Counted from the first letter of the stretch, positions 24,365-32,934 are shown. The stretch is 40,082 nucleotides of DNA from Synergistaceae bacterium (GCA_031272035.1 JAISUO010000111.1:1-40082), one strand, 5' to 3'. Notes: a model not told the origin generated them from the sequence alone. Numbers and translations are program-made.

Positions 24365-25885
24365 CTACGCCATCATGACTTTCACGGGGTCAGCGGGTAA
24401 GCGTCCGTAGAGTTTCGTTATCTCCAGCATACGGGCGGCCAGCTCATCGGTGATCTGAGAAGGCGTCAGACGCCACTCCCAGTTTCCGGAGGGGGTGGAA
24501 GGAACGTTGATCCGGCTCCGGGCATCCAGCTCAAGATAATCCTGCATCTGCACAATGGCCGTCTCCGCCACGGAACACATCGCCATGCGTATCATGTCAC
24601 CGCAGATGGTGTCCCGGGAGATCTCTCTGCCGAGGTACAAAATGAGGTTGGCAATTTCAACGGGGGTCGCGTCTTCCTCGAACCAGCCGAGTGACGTGTT
24701 GTTGTCGTGGGTTCCCGTGTAGACGATGCTGTCGGGGGTATGGTTGTGGGGCGCGTAGGGATTGTCGGCGGGGGAATCGAAGGCAAAATGCAGCACCAGC
24801 ATCCCCGGCAGGCCCATGCCTTTTCGGGCGAGTTCGATTTCAGGGGTGAGGAAGCCCAGGTTCTCGGCCCAGAATGGATGCTCGGGAAACTCCCAGCACA
24901 GCCTTTCGAAAAAACGCTCGTGGGGAGCGCTGCGCCAGAATCCCTTTTCGGCGGTGGCGGCCCCTCCCGGCACCGTCCAGTAGCCGATGAGCCCCCGAAA
25001 ATGGTCGATTCTCACTTTATCAAAATAACGCAACAGGTGATGGAGGCGGTTCATCCACCACTGGAATCCGTCCGCCGCCATGGCATCCCATCGATAGAGA
25101 GGGTTTCCCCAGAGCTGTCCGGTTTCGCTGTAGTAGTCCGGCGGAACTCCGGCCACGGAAACGGGCTCCATCTTCTCATCCAGCTCGAAAAGATGGGGAT
25201 TCGCCCACACGTCGGCGCTGTCAAGGGTCACGTAGATGGGCATATCTCCAACCAGCTCAATGTCGAACCGGTCGAGGCATTCCCGGAGCTTTCCGATTTG
25301 ACTGTAAAAAACGAACTGAACGAATCGATGATATTCTATGACGTCCGACAGGGTTTCCCAGGTGCGGTGCAGGGCTTCATGGTGCCGGAATTTCAGCCCT
25401 TCCGGCCATTCAAGCCAACACTGCCCTCCCCTGTCCTGTTTGATGGCCTCAAAAAAACTGTAGGCCTCCAGCCAGTAACGGTTATTGACAAAAAAATCGT
25501 CAAATTCTCCCCGGCGCCGGGAGCTTTTGAAGTTGAGCCACGCCCGCTGCAGAAGCGTCTTTCTCGACGCCCGCACCAGCTCATAGTCGACCCTTCCCGA
25601 CGAGAACTCGGAGACGTCCCTCAGGTCGTCCCTGTCCAGAAGCCCTGAGTTCACCATCAGTTCAGGACTTATCAAAAGCGGGTTTCCGGCAAAAGCCGAA
25701 GGAGAACTGTAAGGAGAGTTTCCCTGGCCGTCGTCAGTGACGTTTAAAGGCAAAACCTGCCATATCTTCTGGCCGGCCTTCTTTAAAAACTCGATGAAAC
25801 GAGTCGCCTCCGGACCCATATCTCCGATTCCATACTTTGATGGCAGTGAACTCAGGGGCAGGAGCACACCACTTTTACGTACCAT
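24365..25885 (-). CDS. malQ: 4-alpha-glucanotransferase (GH77)
   Basis: The 506-residue protein is amylomaltase. Family features are SGVLLPLSSLPSKYGIGDMG at the start, KIWQVLPLNVTDDGQGNSPY, the nucleophile Asp in KVRIDHFRGLIGYW (near residue 293), the acid/base Glu in FWAENLGFLTPEIE, and the stabilising Asp in YTGTHDNNTSLGW. It moves alpha-1,4-glucan chains between acceptors, so that short maltodextrins can be used by the phosphorylase encoded next to it. GGAGG lies six to seven bases before the ATG. It is the first gene of the operon, with a 121-bp gap to glgP. The A+T-rich stretch 25886-26030 upstream should hold the promoter, but I found no clear boxes. Confidence 0.95.
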   Translation of the reverse strand: MVRKSGVLLPLSSLPSKYGIGDMGPEATRFIEFLKKAGQKIWQVLPLNVTDDGQGNSPYSSPSAFAGNPLLISPELMVNSGLLDRDDLRDVSEFSSGRVDYELVRASRKTLLQRAWLNFKSSRRRGEFDDFFVNNRYWLEAYSFFEAIKQDRGGQCWLEWPEGLKFRHHEALHRTWETLSDVIEYHRFVQFVFYSQIGKLRECLDRFDIELVGDMPIYVTLDSADVWANPHLFELDEKMEPVSVAGVPPDYYSETGQLWGNPLYRWDAMAADGFQWWMNRLHHLLRYFDKVRIDHFRGLIGYWTVPGGAATAEKGFWRSAPHERFFERLCWEFPEHPFWAENLGFLTPEIELARKGMGLPGMLVLHFAFDSPADNPYAPHNHTPDSIVYTGTHDNNTSLGWFEEDATPVEIANLILYLGREISRDTICGDMIRMAMCSVAETAIVQMQDYLELDARSRINVPSTPSGNWEWRLTPSQITDELAARMLEITKLYGRLPADPVKVMMA

Positions 25886-26040
25886 GTTTGATCCTCCACA
25901 ATTACCCCCGCGTCACGACATGAAGAAAATTTAAATTCAAAGTCGACAACCCAAGTGTAAATTTCAATTCAACACAATATGTTTTATTTTATCACTTTAT
26001 TTGGCGATACTCATAAAGAACATATCCTGATCCAAAATGA

Positions 26041-26075
26041 AAAAACCTGCCTCTTTGCTTACAAGGCAGGTTTTT
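26041..26075 (-). terminator. Terminator downstream of hpf
   Basis: AAAAACCTGCCT and AGGCAGGTTTTT pair perfectly over 12 bp around an 11-nt loop; on the minus strand the stem runs into six T. It lies about 110 bp after the hpf stop. The stem also ends in T on the plus strand, but no plus-strand gene precedes it. Confidence 0.85.
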
Positions 26076-26184
26076 AAAAAACAGACGTTCAACAGACGCT
26101 TATTTATGGGAAAAACTCAATTTCGATTGAACACCCCGTTCATTTGTGTGGTATTGAATAAATATTCAGTGGAAATACTGATTT

Positions 26185-26748
26185 TTACTTCAGGGGCTCC
26201 AGCTGGCCGTAGTTGCCATCCCGGCGTTTGTAAACCACATTGACGTCGCCGGTTTCCGCATTTTGAAACATGAAGAAACTGTGTCCCACCAGGTCCATCT
26301 GCATGACGGCCTCCCGAGGATCCATGGGATAGAGAGGGATTTTCTTGATCTTTTCGATGACGGGATCCTCTATGGCAAAATCCTCGCCGTTCGACGGACT
26401 GGTTTCAAACCCCTCGATGCTGAATGAAAAATCGCTGAAGGAAAGGGTCGATTCGTTCTGCCCCTTCGATTTGAGGTAAGAATTATGACGCTTGATTTGA
26501 CGCTCAAGATTTTTCAGGGCCAGATCGAAAGCCCTGCGGGGATCGTTGGCGTTTTCCTCCGCACGCAGGATCACCCCGTTCGCGTTCACGGTCGTCTCCA
26601 CGTTGTAATTGCCCTTATGAAGGCTGATAACCACCTGGCTGTTCAATATCTTACTGAAAAATTTTTCCAGCTTGGCAACTTTGCCCTCCATGTAACCTCT
26701 GAGTCCCCCGTCGATCTCTGTACCTCGCAACACAAAACGGACTTCCAT
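26185..26748 (-). CDS. hpf: Ribosome hibernation promoting factor, long form
   Basis: The 187-residue protein is the long HPF type, in which an N-terminal ribosome-binding S30AE domain (residues 1-100, MEVRFVLRGTEID to ERQIKRHNSYLK) is joined by a linker to a C-terminal domain. That domain has the motif PMDPREAVMQMDLVGHSFFMFQN, which dimerises ribosomes into inactive 100S particles. GGAGGC eight bases before the ATG at 26748 decides the start; the upstream in-frame extension lacks a site. It is a single-gene unit, with a terminator downstream and the divergent thiW gene upstream. An AGCGT/ACGCT hairpin lies at about 26802-26816. Confidence 0.95.
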   Translation of the reverse strand: MEVRFVLRGTEIDGGLRGYMEGKVAKLEKFFSKILNSQVVISLHKGNYNVETTVNANGVILRAEENANDPRRAFDLALKNLERQIKRHNSYLKSKGQNESTLSFSDFSFSIEGFETSPSNGEDFAIEDPVIEKIKKIPLYPMDPREAVMQMDLVGHSFFMFQNAETGDVNVVYKRRDGNYGQLEPLK

Positions 26749-26846
26749 CGACTTTCGCCTCCATTCACAGATAGGATAGGTTAGGGTCATTGTATCATAT
26801 AGCGTCTTTTACGCTCACCGGTGTTTTATGTATGTATGAATACAGA

Positions 26847-26875
26847 TTGACATGCCTGGTATTGAAGATTAAAAT
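26847..26875 (+). promoter_or_regulatory. Promoter of thiW
   Basis: TTGACA (26847-26852) and TAAAAT (26870-26875) are separated by 17 bp, close to the sigma-70 consensus. Transcription would start near 26882 and leave a leader of about 117 nt before thiW. Confidence 0.65.
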
Positions 26876-26898
26876 CAACCCGACAACGAAAATTTAAA

Positions 26899-26975
26899 AA
26901 TGATGCTTTAAATTGATGCTTTAAAGATGATGAGACGCTTTAAGGATACTGAATTTATGTCACCGGATCCGGTGA
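26899..26975 (+). repeat. Direct repeats and a palindrome in the thiW leader
   Basis: GATGCTTTAAA occurs twice, 13 bp apart, and a third variant GACGCTTTAAGG follows. At 26960-26975 there is a 16-bp perfect palindrome with arms TCACCGGA and TCCGGTGA, six bases before AAAGGAG. It could form a hairpin near the ribosome site or bind a dimeric protein. No TPP-riboswitch consensus is visible. Confidence 0.55.
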
Positions 26976-26998
26976 AATCATAAAGGAGTTGGTTCGAA

Positions 26999-27526
26999 GT
27001 GCTGCTCTTTGAAATCGATACAAAAAATCCTCTGCGGGCGCGTCTGCAGAAGATGGTTCTGGCGGCGCTTTTTGCCGCCGTGGCTGTTTTGCTTTCTCCG
27101 TTCTCCTTTCCTCTGGGCCCTTCGAAGTGCCTTCCCTTTCAGCACGCCGTAAACGGCCTCGCGGGTGTAATTCTGGGTCCATTTTGGGCCTGCGGCGCGG
27201 CGTTCGTCTCCAGTCTGGTCAGGAACACCCTTGGAACGGGGACGCTTCTGGCCTTCCCTGGCAGTATCTTTGGAGCTCTGGCCGTCGGATTCGCGGCGAA
27301 ACTGCTGCCGGCCAGACTCCGTTTCTGGGCGGCTCTGGCCGAACCCTTCGCCACCGCCACGCTGGGAGCGGGGGTCGCCGCCTTCATTGCGTCTCCTTCC
27401 GGCGGATGGGCGGGAATGTACGCCACACTGGCCCTGGCCTTCCTCGCCAGCAGCGGACCTGGAGCCATCCTGGGCTGTGTGCTGCTGCGCTTTCTGCACT
27501 CCCCTGCCCCTCAGAAGACCGTTTGA
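26999..27526 (+). CDS. thiW: ECF transporter substrate-binding subunit ThiW
   Basis: The 175-residue, very hydrophobic protein has about five to six membrane segments and matches ThiW, the S component of an energy-coupling-factor importer thought to take up a thiazole precursor of thiamine. Recognisable parts are LFAAVAVLLSPFSFPLG, GPSKCLPFQHAVNGLAGVIL, VSSLVRNTLGTGTLLAFPGS and FGALAVGFAAKLL. The start is GTG with AAAGGAG ten bases upstream. The A and T ECF subunits are not in this window, so it probably uses a shared module encoded elsewhere. The specificity rests on family resemblance. Confidence 0.88.
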   Translation: MLLFEIDTKNPLRARLQKMVLAALFAAVAVLLSPFSFPLGPSKCLPFQHAVNGLAGVILGPFWACGAAFVSSLVRNTLGTGTLLAFPGSIFGALAVGFAAKLLPARLRFWAALAEPFATATLGAGVAAFIASPSGGWAGMYATLALAFLASSGPGAILGCVLLRFLHSPAPQKTV

Positions 27527-27652
27527 CCCGCTCGAACGCGCAGGCTTGGACGATGGCGCCCGAAAAGGAAAAGGCATAGCTGTCGTCCAGCGCATACGCG
27601 TTCCTGCCTGCCTTGAGATTTCAGGGCTTTGAGGTTTCAGGGAAAAATGTCG

Positions 27653-28747
27653 TTATCGATGCCTTCGGAAGGACGCGCCGATCATTTCGAGAAGCAAAAT
27701 TCCCCCGCTGCCCGCGCAGGCATAAAACCCCACCGTCTGCAGCCATTCCGGCATTTTGTAAAAGTTCATCGCCTGGATGGTTCTGTAATCCCACATATAT
27801 TTGAAATTCAGCCGGGCCGCGAGCTGCGAGATCCAAAGAAGTAAAAATCTCACATTTTCCAGGTCCGCAGTCATCAGCAGCCATCCCCCCAGGCAGGCGA
27901 CGTAAAGCAGCCACTGCAACAACCGAGGATTGGGCAGCAGGTTAAAGAGAGAATTCACTCCTGTGTAACGCCATCCGAAATACCAGTAAAAAAACACCGC
28001 CGAAAGCCCCCAGTAAGGAAGCGTCGACGTCAGGAAAGTGTTCTGCATCCCCATGGACAGCCAAGCCCTGAGAATTTCCGTTCCGCAGAACAAAAGAGTG
28101 ATTCTCAGCAGCCATCTCAGCACAGGGAAAAAGTGCGCCGGAATTTCATTTCTGTAACGGGTCGGTCGAGGCTCCCAGACCACCCGTTCCCGCATGGCCG
28201 CCCGCTCCTTCACCGGCCGCCCCTTCGCGGGAGACCTCGGCGCCGGCGTCCTGACCGGATTGACAATGGGCGTCGCGGAAGGCAACGGCGACGACGGGGA
28301 AGGTTTCCGCACCTCCGCCTTGATGTTCTGCTGCATCAGCCACTTGCATATTTTGAAGATGATCGTCTGAGGATCGCTGCCCTCTATCCCCTGGGTCGAA
28401 TGCAACATCAGAGACAGCCCCGGAGGCATAACGTCCATCCCCTCCAGATAAATGGGAATGACCTTTACGTTTTTATCCAGCGCAAATTCCACTTCAGACC
28501 GAACGTAGTGAGACGCCATGGAGGCCTTCGTCACGAAGACGACGAAAACCCTGCTCCCCAGAATGGCTTTTGCGATTTCATCGGTCCATATGGTGGTAAC
28601 ATCAATTCCCTGGTCGTACCACACTTTGTAGCCATTGGCCACAATCCCCTCGATGACCGAGGATACCACATAACCGTCCTCGTGAGCGTAACTCACGAAA
28701 ACAAACGGCTCTTCTCCACTCCTGTCGGAACCATCATTCCATGCCAT
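27653..28747 (-). CDS. TIR-domain protein with C-terminal membrane domain
   Basis: The 364-residue protein has a TIR domain at residues 12-140: FVFVSYAHED (strand A), YKVWYDQGID, a hydrophobic VFVVFVTKASM strand, then S-x-Y-V-R-S-E, where Glu85 sits at the catalytic position of NAD-cleaving TIR domains. A Pro/Ser/Arg-rich linker (about 145-205) follows, then four to five hydrophobic segments between residues 210 and 360. It is probably a membrane-anchored TIR effector. Bacterial TIR proteins with membrane parts occur in antiviral systems, but no sensor or cyclase gene lies next to it. ATG at 28747 follows GGGTGA; a GTG nine bases earlier is possible. It converges on thiW and has its own upstream gap, with a palindrome at 28804-28821. 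Confidence 0.85.
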   Translation of the reverse strand: MAWNDGSDRSGEEPFVFVSYAHEDGYVVSSVIEGIVANGYKVWYDQGIDVTTIWTDEIAKAILGSRVFVVFVTKASMASHYVRSEVEFALDKNVKVIPIYLEGMDVMPPGLSLMLHSTQGIEGSDPQTIIFKICKWLMQQNIKAEVRKPSPSSPLPSATPIVNPVRTPAPRSPAKGRPVKERAAMRERVVWEPRPTRYRNEIPAHFFPVLRWLLRITLLFCGTEILRAWLSMGMQNTFLTSTLPYWGLSAVFFYWYFGWRYTGVNSLFNLLPNPRLLQWLLYVACLGGWLLMTADLENVRFLLLWISQLAARLNFKYMWDYRTIQAMNFYKMPEWLQTVGFYACAGSGGILLLEMIGASFRRHR

Positions 28748-28803
28748 AAAATTCACCCATCTTCACTCTTCGCAGAAATACCAGAAACGTCAAAATCTGG
28801 TAA

Positions 28804-28821
28804 AATTTTAACATTAAAATT
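28804..28821. promoter_or_regulatory. A/T palindrome upstream of the TIR gene
   Basis: AATTTTAA and TTAAAATT are perfect arms around CA, 57 bp before the start. On the minus strand TAAAAT overlaps it as a possible -10, with a weak TGTTCT 17 bp upstream as -35. An operator or simply part of the promoter. Confidence 0.35.
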
Positions 28822-28915
28822 CCAAAAAGAACACATCAGCACAGAAAACCGTCGTCCGATACTTCAAAAAGGCAAAAGAAGACTCACGGAGAAAGAGAAC
28901 CCGCAAGCCCTGACT

Positions 28916-29368
28916 TTACAAAACCTGCGCTCCGGCCGCTTTGTCGCCCTGCTCCTTCAGGGAATGAAACAGCTCATAAAGCTCCGGAATTGCCCTTTTC
29001 AGGGACACGGGTCGGGCGTCCGTCTTTCTGAAAAAGAAATGAAAGCTCTCCCCCAGGGTTCGAAGCGCGCCGGACCGGGCATCCGTCACGCGATAACAGA
29101 TAGCCATCCTCGACAGATCGCACTGGGAGACTCCGGGAAACACGTGCACCGTCTCTCCGAAACGCACCGGGGATTTATACTCGCAGGAGAGGCTCAGAAC
29201 GGCGAAAGTAATGTCCCGAGCCTCCACCTCTTCATAGGGAAACCCCATCTGCTGCATGAGATCCACCCGGGCTTCCTCAAACCAGTGGATGTAATTGGAG
29301 TGATGCACCACTCCCATCTGGTCGGTTTCATAAAATTGAACTTTACGGACGTATGGCAAGATATTCAT
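28916..29368 (-). CDS. YbgC/FadM-type acyl-CoA thioesterase
   Basis: The 150-residue protein has the hot-dog fold of 4-hydroxybenzoyl-CoA-type thioesterases. Y-E-T-D-Q-M-G-V-V-H-H-S-N-Y at residues 13-26 matches the active-site pattern, with Asp16 as the catalytic residue, and FEEARVDLMQQMG follows as the central helix. Such enzymes hydrolyse acyl-CoA or acyl-ACP; the chain specificity is not known. AGGGAG at eight bases supports the ATG at 29368 over an earlier ATG. It is the last gene of the lepA operon, 46 bp after the MBL hydrolase. The 159 bp between its stop and the TIR gene contain no terminator that I could see. Confidence 0.9.
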   Translation of the reverse strand: MNILPYVRKVQFYETDQMGVVHHSNYIHWFEEARVDLMQQMGFPYEEVEARDITFAVLSLSCEYKSPVRFGETVHVFPGVSQCDLSRMAICYRVTDARSGALRTLGESFHFFFRKTDARPVSLKRAIPELYELFHSLKEQGDKAAGAQVL

Positions 29369-29414
29369 ATCTGTCGCTCCCTGCTTTATTATCATTGTGG
29401 ATTAACATCATGTA

Positions 29415-30428
29415 TTATCGCTGTTTTTCATTTTTGCCCGCCGAACTGAAGAAGACGAAATGTTCCCCCTCCATTTCACGCGTTATTTTTCCCTCGGCGG
29501 CCAGGTAATCGAGATGAGCCGCCGCCTCCCCCACCGCAAACCACTTTTGCGCCACGGAAAATCCCGGCCAGCCCGTGCGGGATACCCAGGTCATTTTAGC
29601 CGCAATTGCATAAACAGTTGAACGGGGATATGCTTCCACCAGATTTTGAGCTTCTTCCAGTCTGACCCGATGATGCCGGAGCAGCTCGTCAATGCGTTTC
29701 TCGAAGTCCCCTATTGCCCGACGGTGAGCGGACAGCGCCGTTTTCACCTCGAAGGTCCGTATCAGGGCCAGGCTTTCCATGTACAGGCGCAGAGGAAGCC
29801 GTTCGTCCTTCCAGGAAACGATGTTGGGAGAGATGTCGAAAATAACGTGGTCTCCACAAAAAAGCAGTTTTTGTTTTTCCTCGTACAGGCACATATGTCC
29901 GGGCGTATGCCCAGGCGTTTCCACCGCACGGAGGCGATAGCGCCCCACATCAAGGGAAAATCCGTCCGCCACGGGCGTCCAGAGGGTGTCCCAGGCGGGC
30001 GCGTACTTTCGTATGGGATTGGTCAGATGGTTTTGCCGGATTTCCTCCTCGGAAAAACCCAGACTAAAAAGAAAACCGTCGATATCCCGCCAGCCCTCCG
30101 CGGAAAGAACCTGCCGAAAATAAACGCAGTCCTTCTCTCCCATGTAAATTTTCGAGGCGCCACCGGCGATGCGGGACGCCAGCCCGCTGTGGTCCGAATG
30201 CATGTGCGTAATAAAAAGGTCGGTCCGGTCCCTGTCCTCGCCCAGCTCCGCCAGAGCGCCGGCAAGAGCTTCGTAACATTCCTCCCGGTTGAAACCGGTG
30301 TCGATGAGCAGGTTTCGATCTTTTCCCCGAATGAAATAACTGTTCAGATTCCGGAGCGGGTTCTCCGGCAGGGGAACTTCAATTAAATAAACGTCAGGCA
30401 GAACTTCCTTCGGTATCGTGGCAAACAC
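29415..30428 (-). CDS. Metallo-beta-lactamase-fold hydrolase
   Basis: The 337-residue protein has the binuclear-metal signature T-H-M-H-S-D-H-S-G (His75, His77, Asp79, His80), a further His in VETPGHTPGHMCLY (around residue 178) and Asp in LLFCGDHVIF. The last 80 residues form a helical extension with a winged-helix look (YAIAAKMTWVSRTG, HLDYLAAEGKIT), as in the LACTB2-like group of hydrolases. The substrate is unknown; thioesters or nucleic acids are the usual options. The start is probably GTG, but AAGG lies too close to it, so the true start is uncertain by a few codons. It lies 48 bp after the serpin gene within the lepA operon. Confidence 0.85.
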   Translation of the reverse strand: MFATIPKEVLPDVYLIEVPLPENPLRNLNSYFIRGKDRNLLIDTGFNREECYEALAGALAELGEDRDRTDLFITHMHSDHSGLASRIAGGASKIYMGEKDCVYFRQVLSAEGWRDIDGFLFSLGFSEEEIRQNHLTNPIRKYAPAWDTLWTPVADGFSLDVGRYRLRAVETPGHTPGHMCLYEEKQKLLFCGDHVIFDISPNIVSWKDERLPLRLYMESLALIRTFEVKTALSAHRRAIGDFEKRIDELLRHHRVRLEEAQNLVEAYPRSTVYAIAAKMTWVSRTGWPGFSVAQKWFAVGEAAAHLDYLAAEGKITREMEGEHFVFFSSAGKNEKQR

Positions 30429-30476
30429 CCCTTAACGCCAGCTTAAAGTCAAAAATCTGATTGAGAAAAAGCCCGT

Positions 30477-31718
30477 TTATTTCCCGTCCCGGGGATCCGT
30501 CATCCGCCCCATGAAAAGAATCGTTCCGGTCCGGTCGTCCAAAACGCAATAGATGAAGGGGTGATCCGCAACAAATTCTACCGGCTTCACCCTGTCGACT
30601 GTGGCGGTGGCCTTCATCCTCATGACCACGGCAGTGGCCGCGGCGGCCTCCGTTCCTTTCTCGTCAAGAGCGATAAAAGCCCTGTGAACTACAGAACTGA
30701 CGCAGAGATCGCCTCCATTTTTCCGGGGGTCTTCCACCATTCCGGAAAAATCCGCATCCCGGGTGAAGGCAAGCTTCATTCCCAAACGCTCCAGAACGTC
30801 CTTCAGCCCGTAACGGCCTTCGTCTCGAAACCGAGGAAGTCTCAAAGCGACTTCACGGCCCTTCATGGCAGCCGTCCACTCCTTCAGCGCCGCCCGTGTC
30901 AGCTTCTTCTCCAGGTTCTCCAGTTTTTTCAGAGGGTCGGAGTTTTCGTCCAGCCGGGGCAGAAGGACCAGAAGAACCAGTCCTCTGATTTTGTAAGGAA
31001 TTTTGACGAGCTGCAGTTCCGGGGTTTCACCATAGGAAAACCGGTCCGTCTTCCTCATCATGGAGACGTCTTTCCGCTTGTTCCGCCCCATGCGGAAAGG
31101 TTCTTTCTTCGTCAGACGTTCCTGGAAGGGCTCCCGCCAGGCTGACAGGAAATAAATCGCGTTGGTCAGAACCAGACGGGTGACCGGAGTGACGTCCTCT
31201 TTGCTCAGAAGATCGTTGATTTTCCCGTTGGTTTTCTCAGAAACCCAGCGGTTGATCGTATCCCGTGAGCCATCCGCATTTTCCCAAAAATCCAGCCGTT
31301 CGATGCCGCCGTCGTAGTCCTCTGCCGCAAGGGCGGCGTACTCCGGAAGCAGCGTCTGTCTCCGGTCGAGCCAGAGCCGGTTGGCGACGTTCAGGGCCCC
31401 CGCGTCATCGGCCAGGGCGTTGAAATGATCCTGAAGGGCTTTCATCGAAGCGTGCAGAGAAACTCCGGGCGTCACATGCAGAACTTTTGCCATTTCCTCC
31501 GCCGTATCGCCCCGCGCCCCTCCACAGGTCAGGGCAAGCCCCGTCGCGATGCTGCAGGGCGAAAAAAACAGGCTGTTCTCTCCGGAGACCAGAGAACGAT
31601 ACATATCGATCGCAAAGGCGTTGAGGTTCTCCGTCAGCCCATCCTCCGCAAACGAGGGCCTCGCAGGCCATGAGAACAGCCACAGAAAGGACAGCAACAG
31701 AACTGACAACTGGCGCAA
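30477..31718 (-). CDS. Secreted serpin (serine protease inhibitor)
   Basis: The 413-residue protein carries a signal peptide (LSVLLLSFLWLFSW, cleavage near SFA before EDG) and a complete serpin fold. Seen are NSLFFSPCSIATGLALT, ANRLWLDRR, the breach region LVLTNAIYFLSAWREPF, the hinge GTEAAAATAVV starting at residue 355, and the C-terminal signature DHPFIYCVLDD then ILFMGR. The alanine-rich hinge is of the inhibitory type. Counting from the hinge puts P1 at Lys369 (M-K before A-T-A), which predicts trypsin-like targets. The start is TTG with GGAGAGGG seven bases upstream. Serpins are uncommon in bacteria. Here the gene sits in the lepA-hemW operon, so it is probably expressed constantly. It may protect the cell from host or community proteases. 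Confidence 0.94.
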   Translation of the reverse strand: MRQLSVLLLSFLWLFSWPARPSFAEDGLTENLNAFAIDMYRSLVSGENSLFFSPCSIATGLALTCGGARGDTAEEMAKVLHVTPGVSLHASMKALQDHFNALADDAGALNVANRLWLDRRQTLLPEYAALAAEDYDGGIERLDFWENADGSRDTINRWVSEKTNGKINDLLSKEDVTPVTRLVLTNAIYFLSAWREPFQERLTKKEPFRMGRNKRKDVSMMRKTDRFSYGETPELQLVKIPYKIRGLVLLVLLPRLDENSDPLKKLENLEKKLTRAALKEWTAAMKGREVALRLPRFRDEGRYGLKDVLERLGMKLAFTRDADFSGMVEDPRKNGGDLCVSSVVHRAFIALDEKGTEAAAATAVVMRMKATATVDRVKPVEFVADHPFIYCVLDDRTGTILFMGRMTDPRDGK

Positions 31719-31765
31719 CTCACATCCCTCTCCTTTTCATTTTGCATTTTTCACTTTTCGCTTTT

Positions 31766-32902
31766 TCATTTTGCAGAATCCAGCAGTTCCACCCAAATGG
31801 CGTTGCCGACTCTCATTCCCTCGGGAGTCAGCCGCGCTCCGGTGGAATCCGCCTGAACCAGACGCGGGGGAAGACGACCCAGCAAACTCACAATTTCCTC
31901 CCACAGAGCCGGGCCGAAGCGAAGCGCAAAGGCCGCTCCATCAATTCCCCATCGGGTTCGCAGGGCCAGAATCGCGGCCTCCAGCCCTCTCTCGCGTCCC
32001 TCAAGGCGTTCGGAACCCGCAAGGGGCAGAGTATCTCTCACAGAAAGATACTCTTCAAGTGTGGAGACATTATGATAGCGCAAACCGGACCCCGACAGGT
32101 ATCCCCAGGCGGACGGCCCGAGAGCCAGAACGTTTTCCTGCCGCCAGTAGGCCAGATTGTGCAGGCATTCGTGGTTTACCCTGGCAAAACTGGCAATTTC
32201 GTACTGTTCAAGCCCTTTTTTCGGAAGATACCACTGAGCGAAGCGGTAAAAGGGATACCCTTCCGGCAACCCGTAATTTTCCATGTGAAAGAGTTTTTTC
32301 CCCAGCGGCGTGTCAGGCTCCAGCGTCAGCTGATAGGCGGAGACATGGGAAACCCCCAGGGCCGTGACCCGGCGCAGAGAGTCGCGCCACCCCCGCAGCG
32401 TCTGAAGAGGAAGTCCGAAGATCAGGTCGGCGGATACGTCGAAGCCCTGGTTCAGCGACAGGTCGATTGCGCCGGCGGCCATGGTCCTGTCGTGTCGCCG
32501 TCCCAGCCAGCGCAATTCCTCGTCAATCATGCTCTGAACGCCGATGCTGACGCGCGTGATGAAGGAATCCCTCCACAGCCGCAGATGTTCCTCCGTCAGA
32601 GAGCAGGGATTCGCCTCCACCGTGGCCTCCCGAAGTTCCGAAATGTCGAAAGCCCCCTCAAGGATCCGAAGCAAACGGGCCCAGGAGGAACAGGACAACA
32701 CCGTGGGCGTTCCCCCTCCGATAAAAATCGTTCTCAGAGGAGGGCGTCCTTCCCATATCCGCCCGATATTTTTCGCCTCTCCGGCTGTCGTCTCAAGCCA
32801 GGCCTCTTCGGAGGCGGAGTCGCTCTTTCGACTGTAAAACGAGCAGTAGCCGCATTTGGAAAGGCAGAAGGGAACGTGAAGATAAAGAGAAAAAAGAGAC
32901 AT
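31766..32902 (-). CDS. hemW: Radical SAM protein HemW
   Basis: The 378-residue protein begins MSLFSLYLHVPFC and has the radical-SAM cluster motif C-x3-C-x2-C at Cys13, Cys17 and Cys20, followed by TIFIGGGTPTVLS and EANPCSLT. It lacks the N-terminal part of true HemN. HemW is a heme-binding chaperone-like protein that delivers heme to membrane proteins and is often mislabelled coproporphyrinogen oxidase. ATG at 32902 fits the family's N terminus; a TTG seven codons upstream is possible, and no strong ribosome site is visible for either. It lies 32 bp after lepA, an arrangement seen in many bacteria. Confidence 0.93.
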   Translation of the reverse strand: MSLFSLYLHVPFCLSKCGYCSFYSRKSDSASEEAWLETTAGEAKNIGRIWEGRPPLRTIFIGGGTPTVLSCSSWARLLRILEGAFDISELREATVEANPCSLTEEHLRLWRDSFITRVSIGVQSMIDEELRWLGRRHDRTMAAGAIDLSLNQGFDVSADLIFGLPLQTLRGWRDSLRRVTALGVSHVSAYQLTLEPDTPLGKKLFHMENYGLPEGYPFYRFAQWYLPKKGLEQYEIASFARVNHECLHNLAYWRQENVLALGPSAWGYLSGSGLRYHNVSTLEEYLSVRDTLPLAGSERLEGRERGLEAAILALRTRWGIDGAAFALRFGPALWEEIVSLLGRLPPRLVQADSTGARLTPEGMRVGNAIWVELLDSAK

Positions 32903-32934
32903 CACAGAAGAGCCGCGCCGCAAATTTCCCGTTT

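Noticed and set aside
26882-26998. TPP riboswitch before thiW
   Set aside because: None of the conserved TPP core sequences are visible in the leader.
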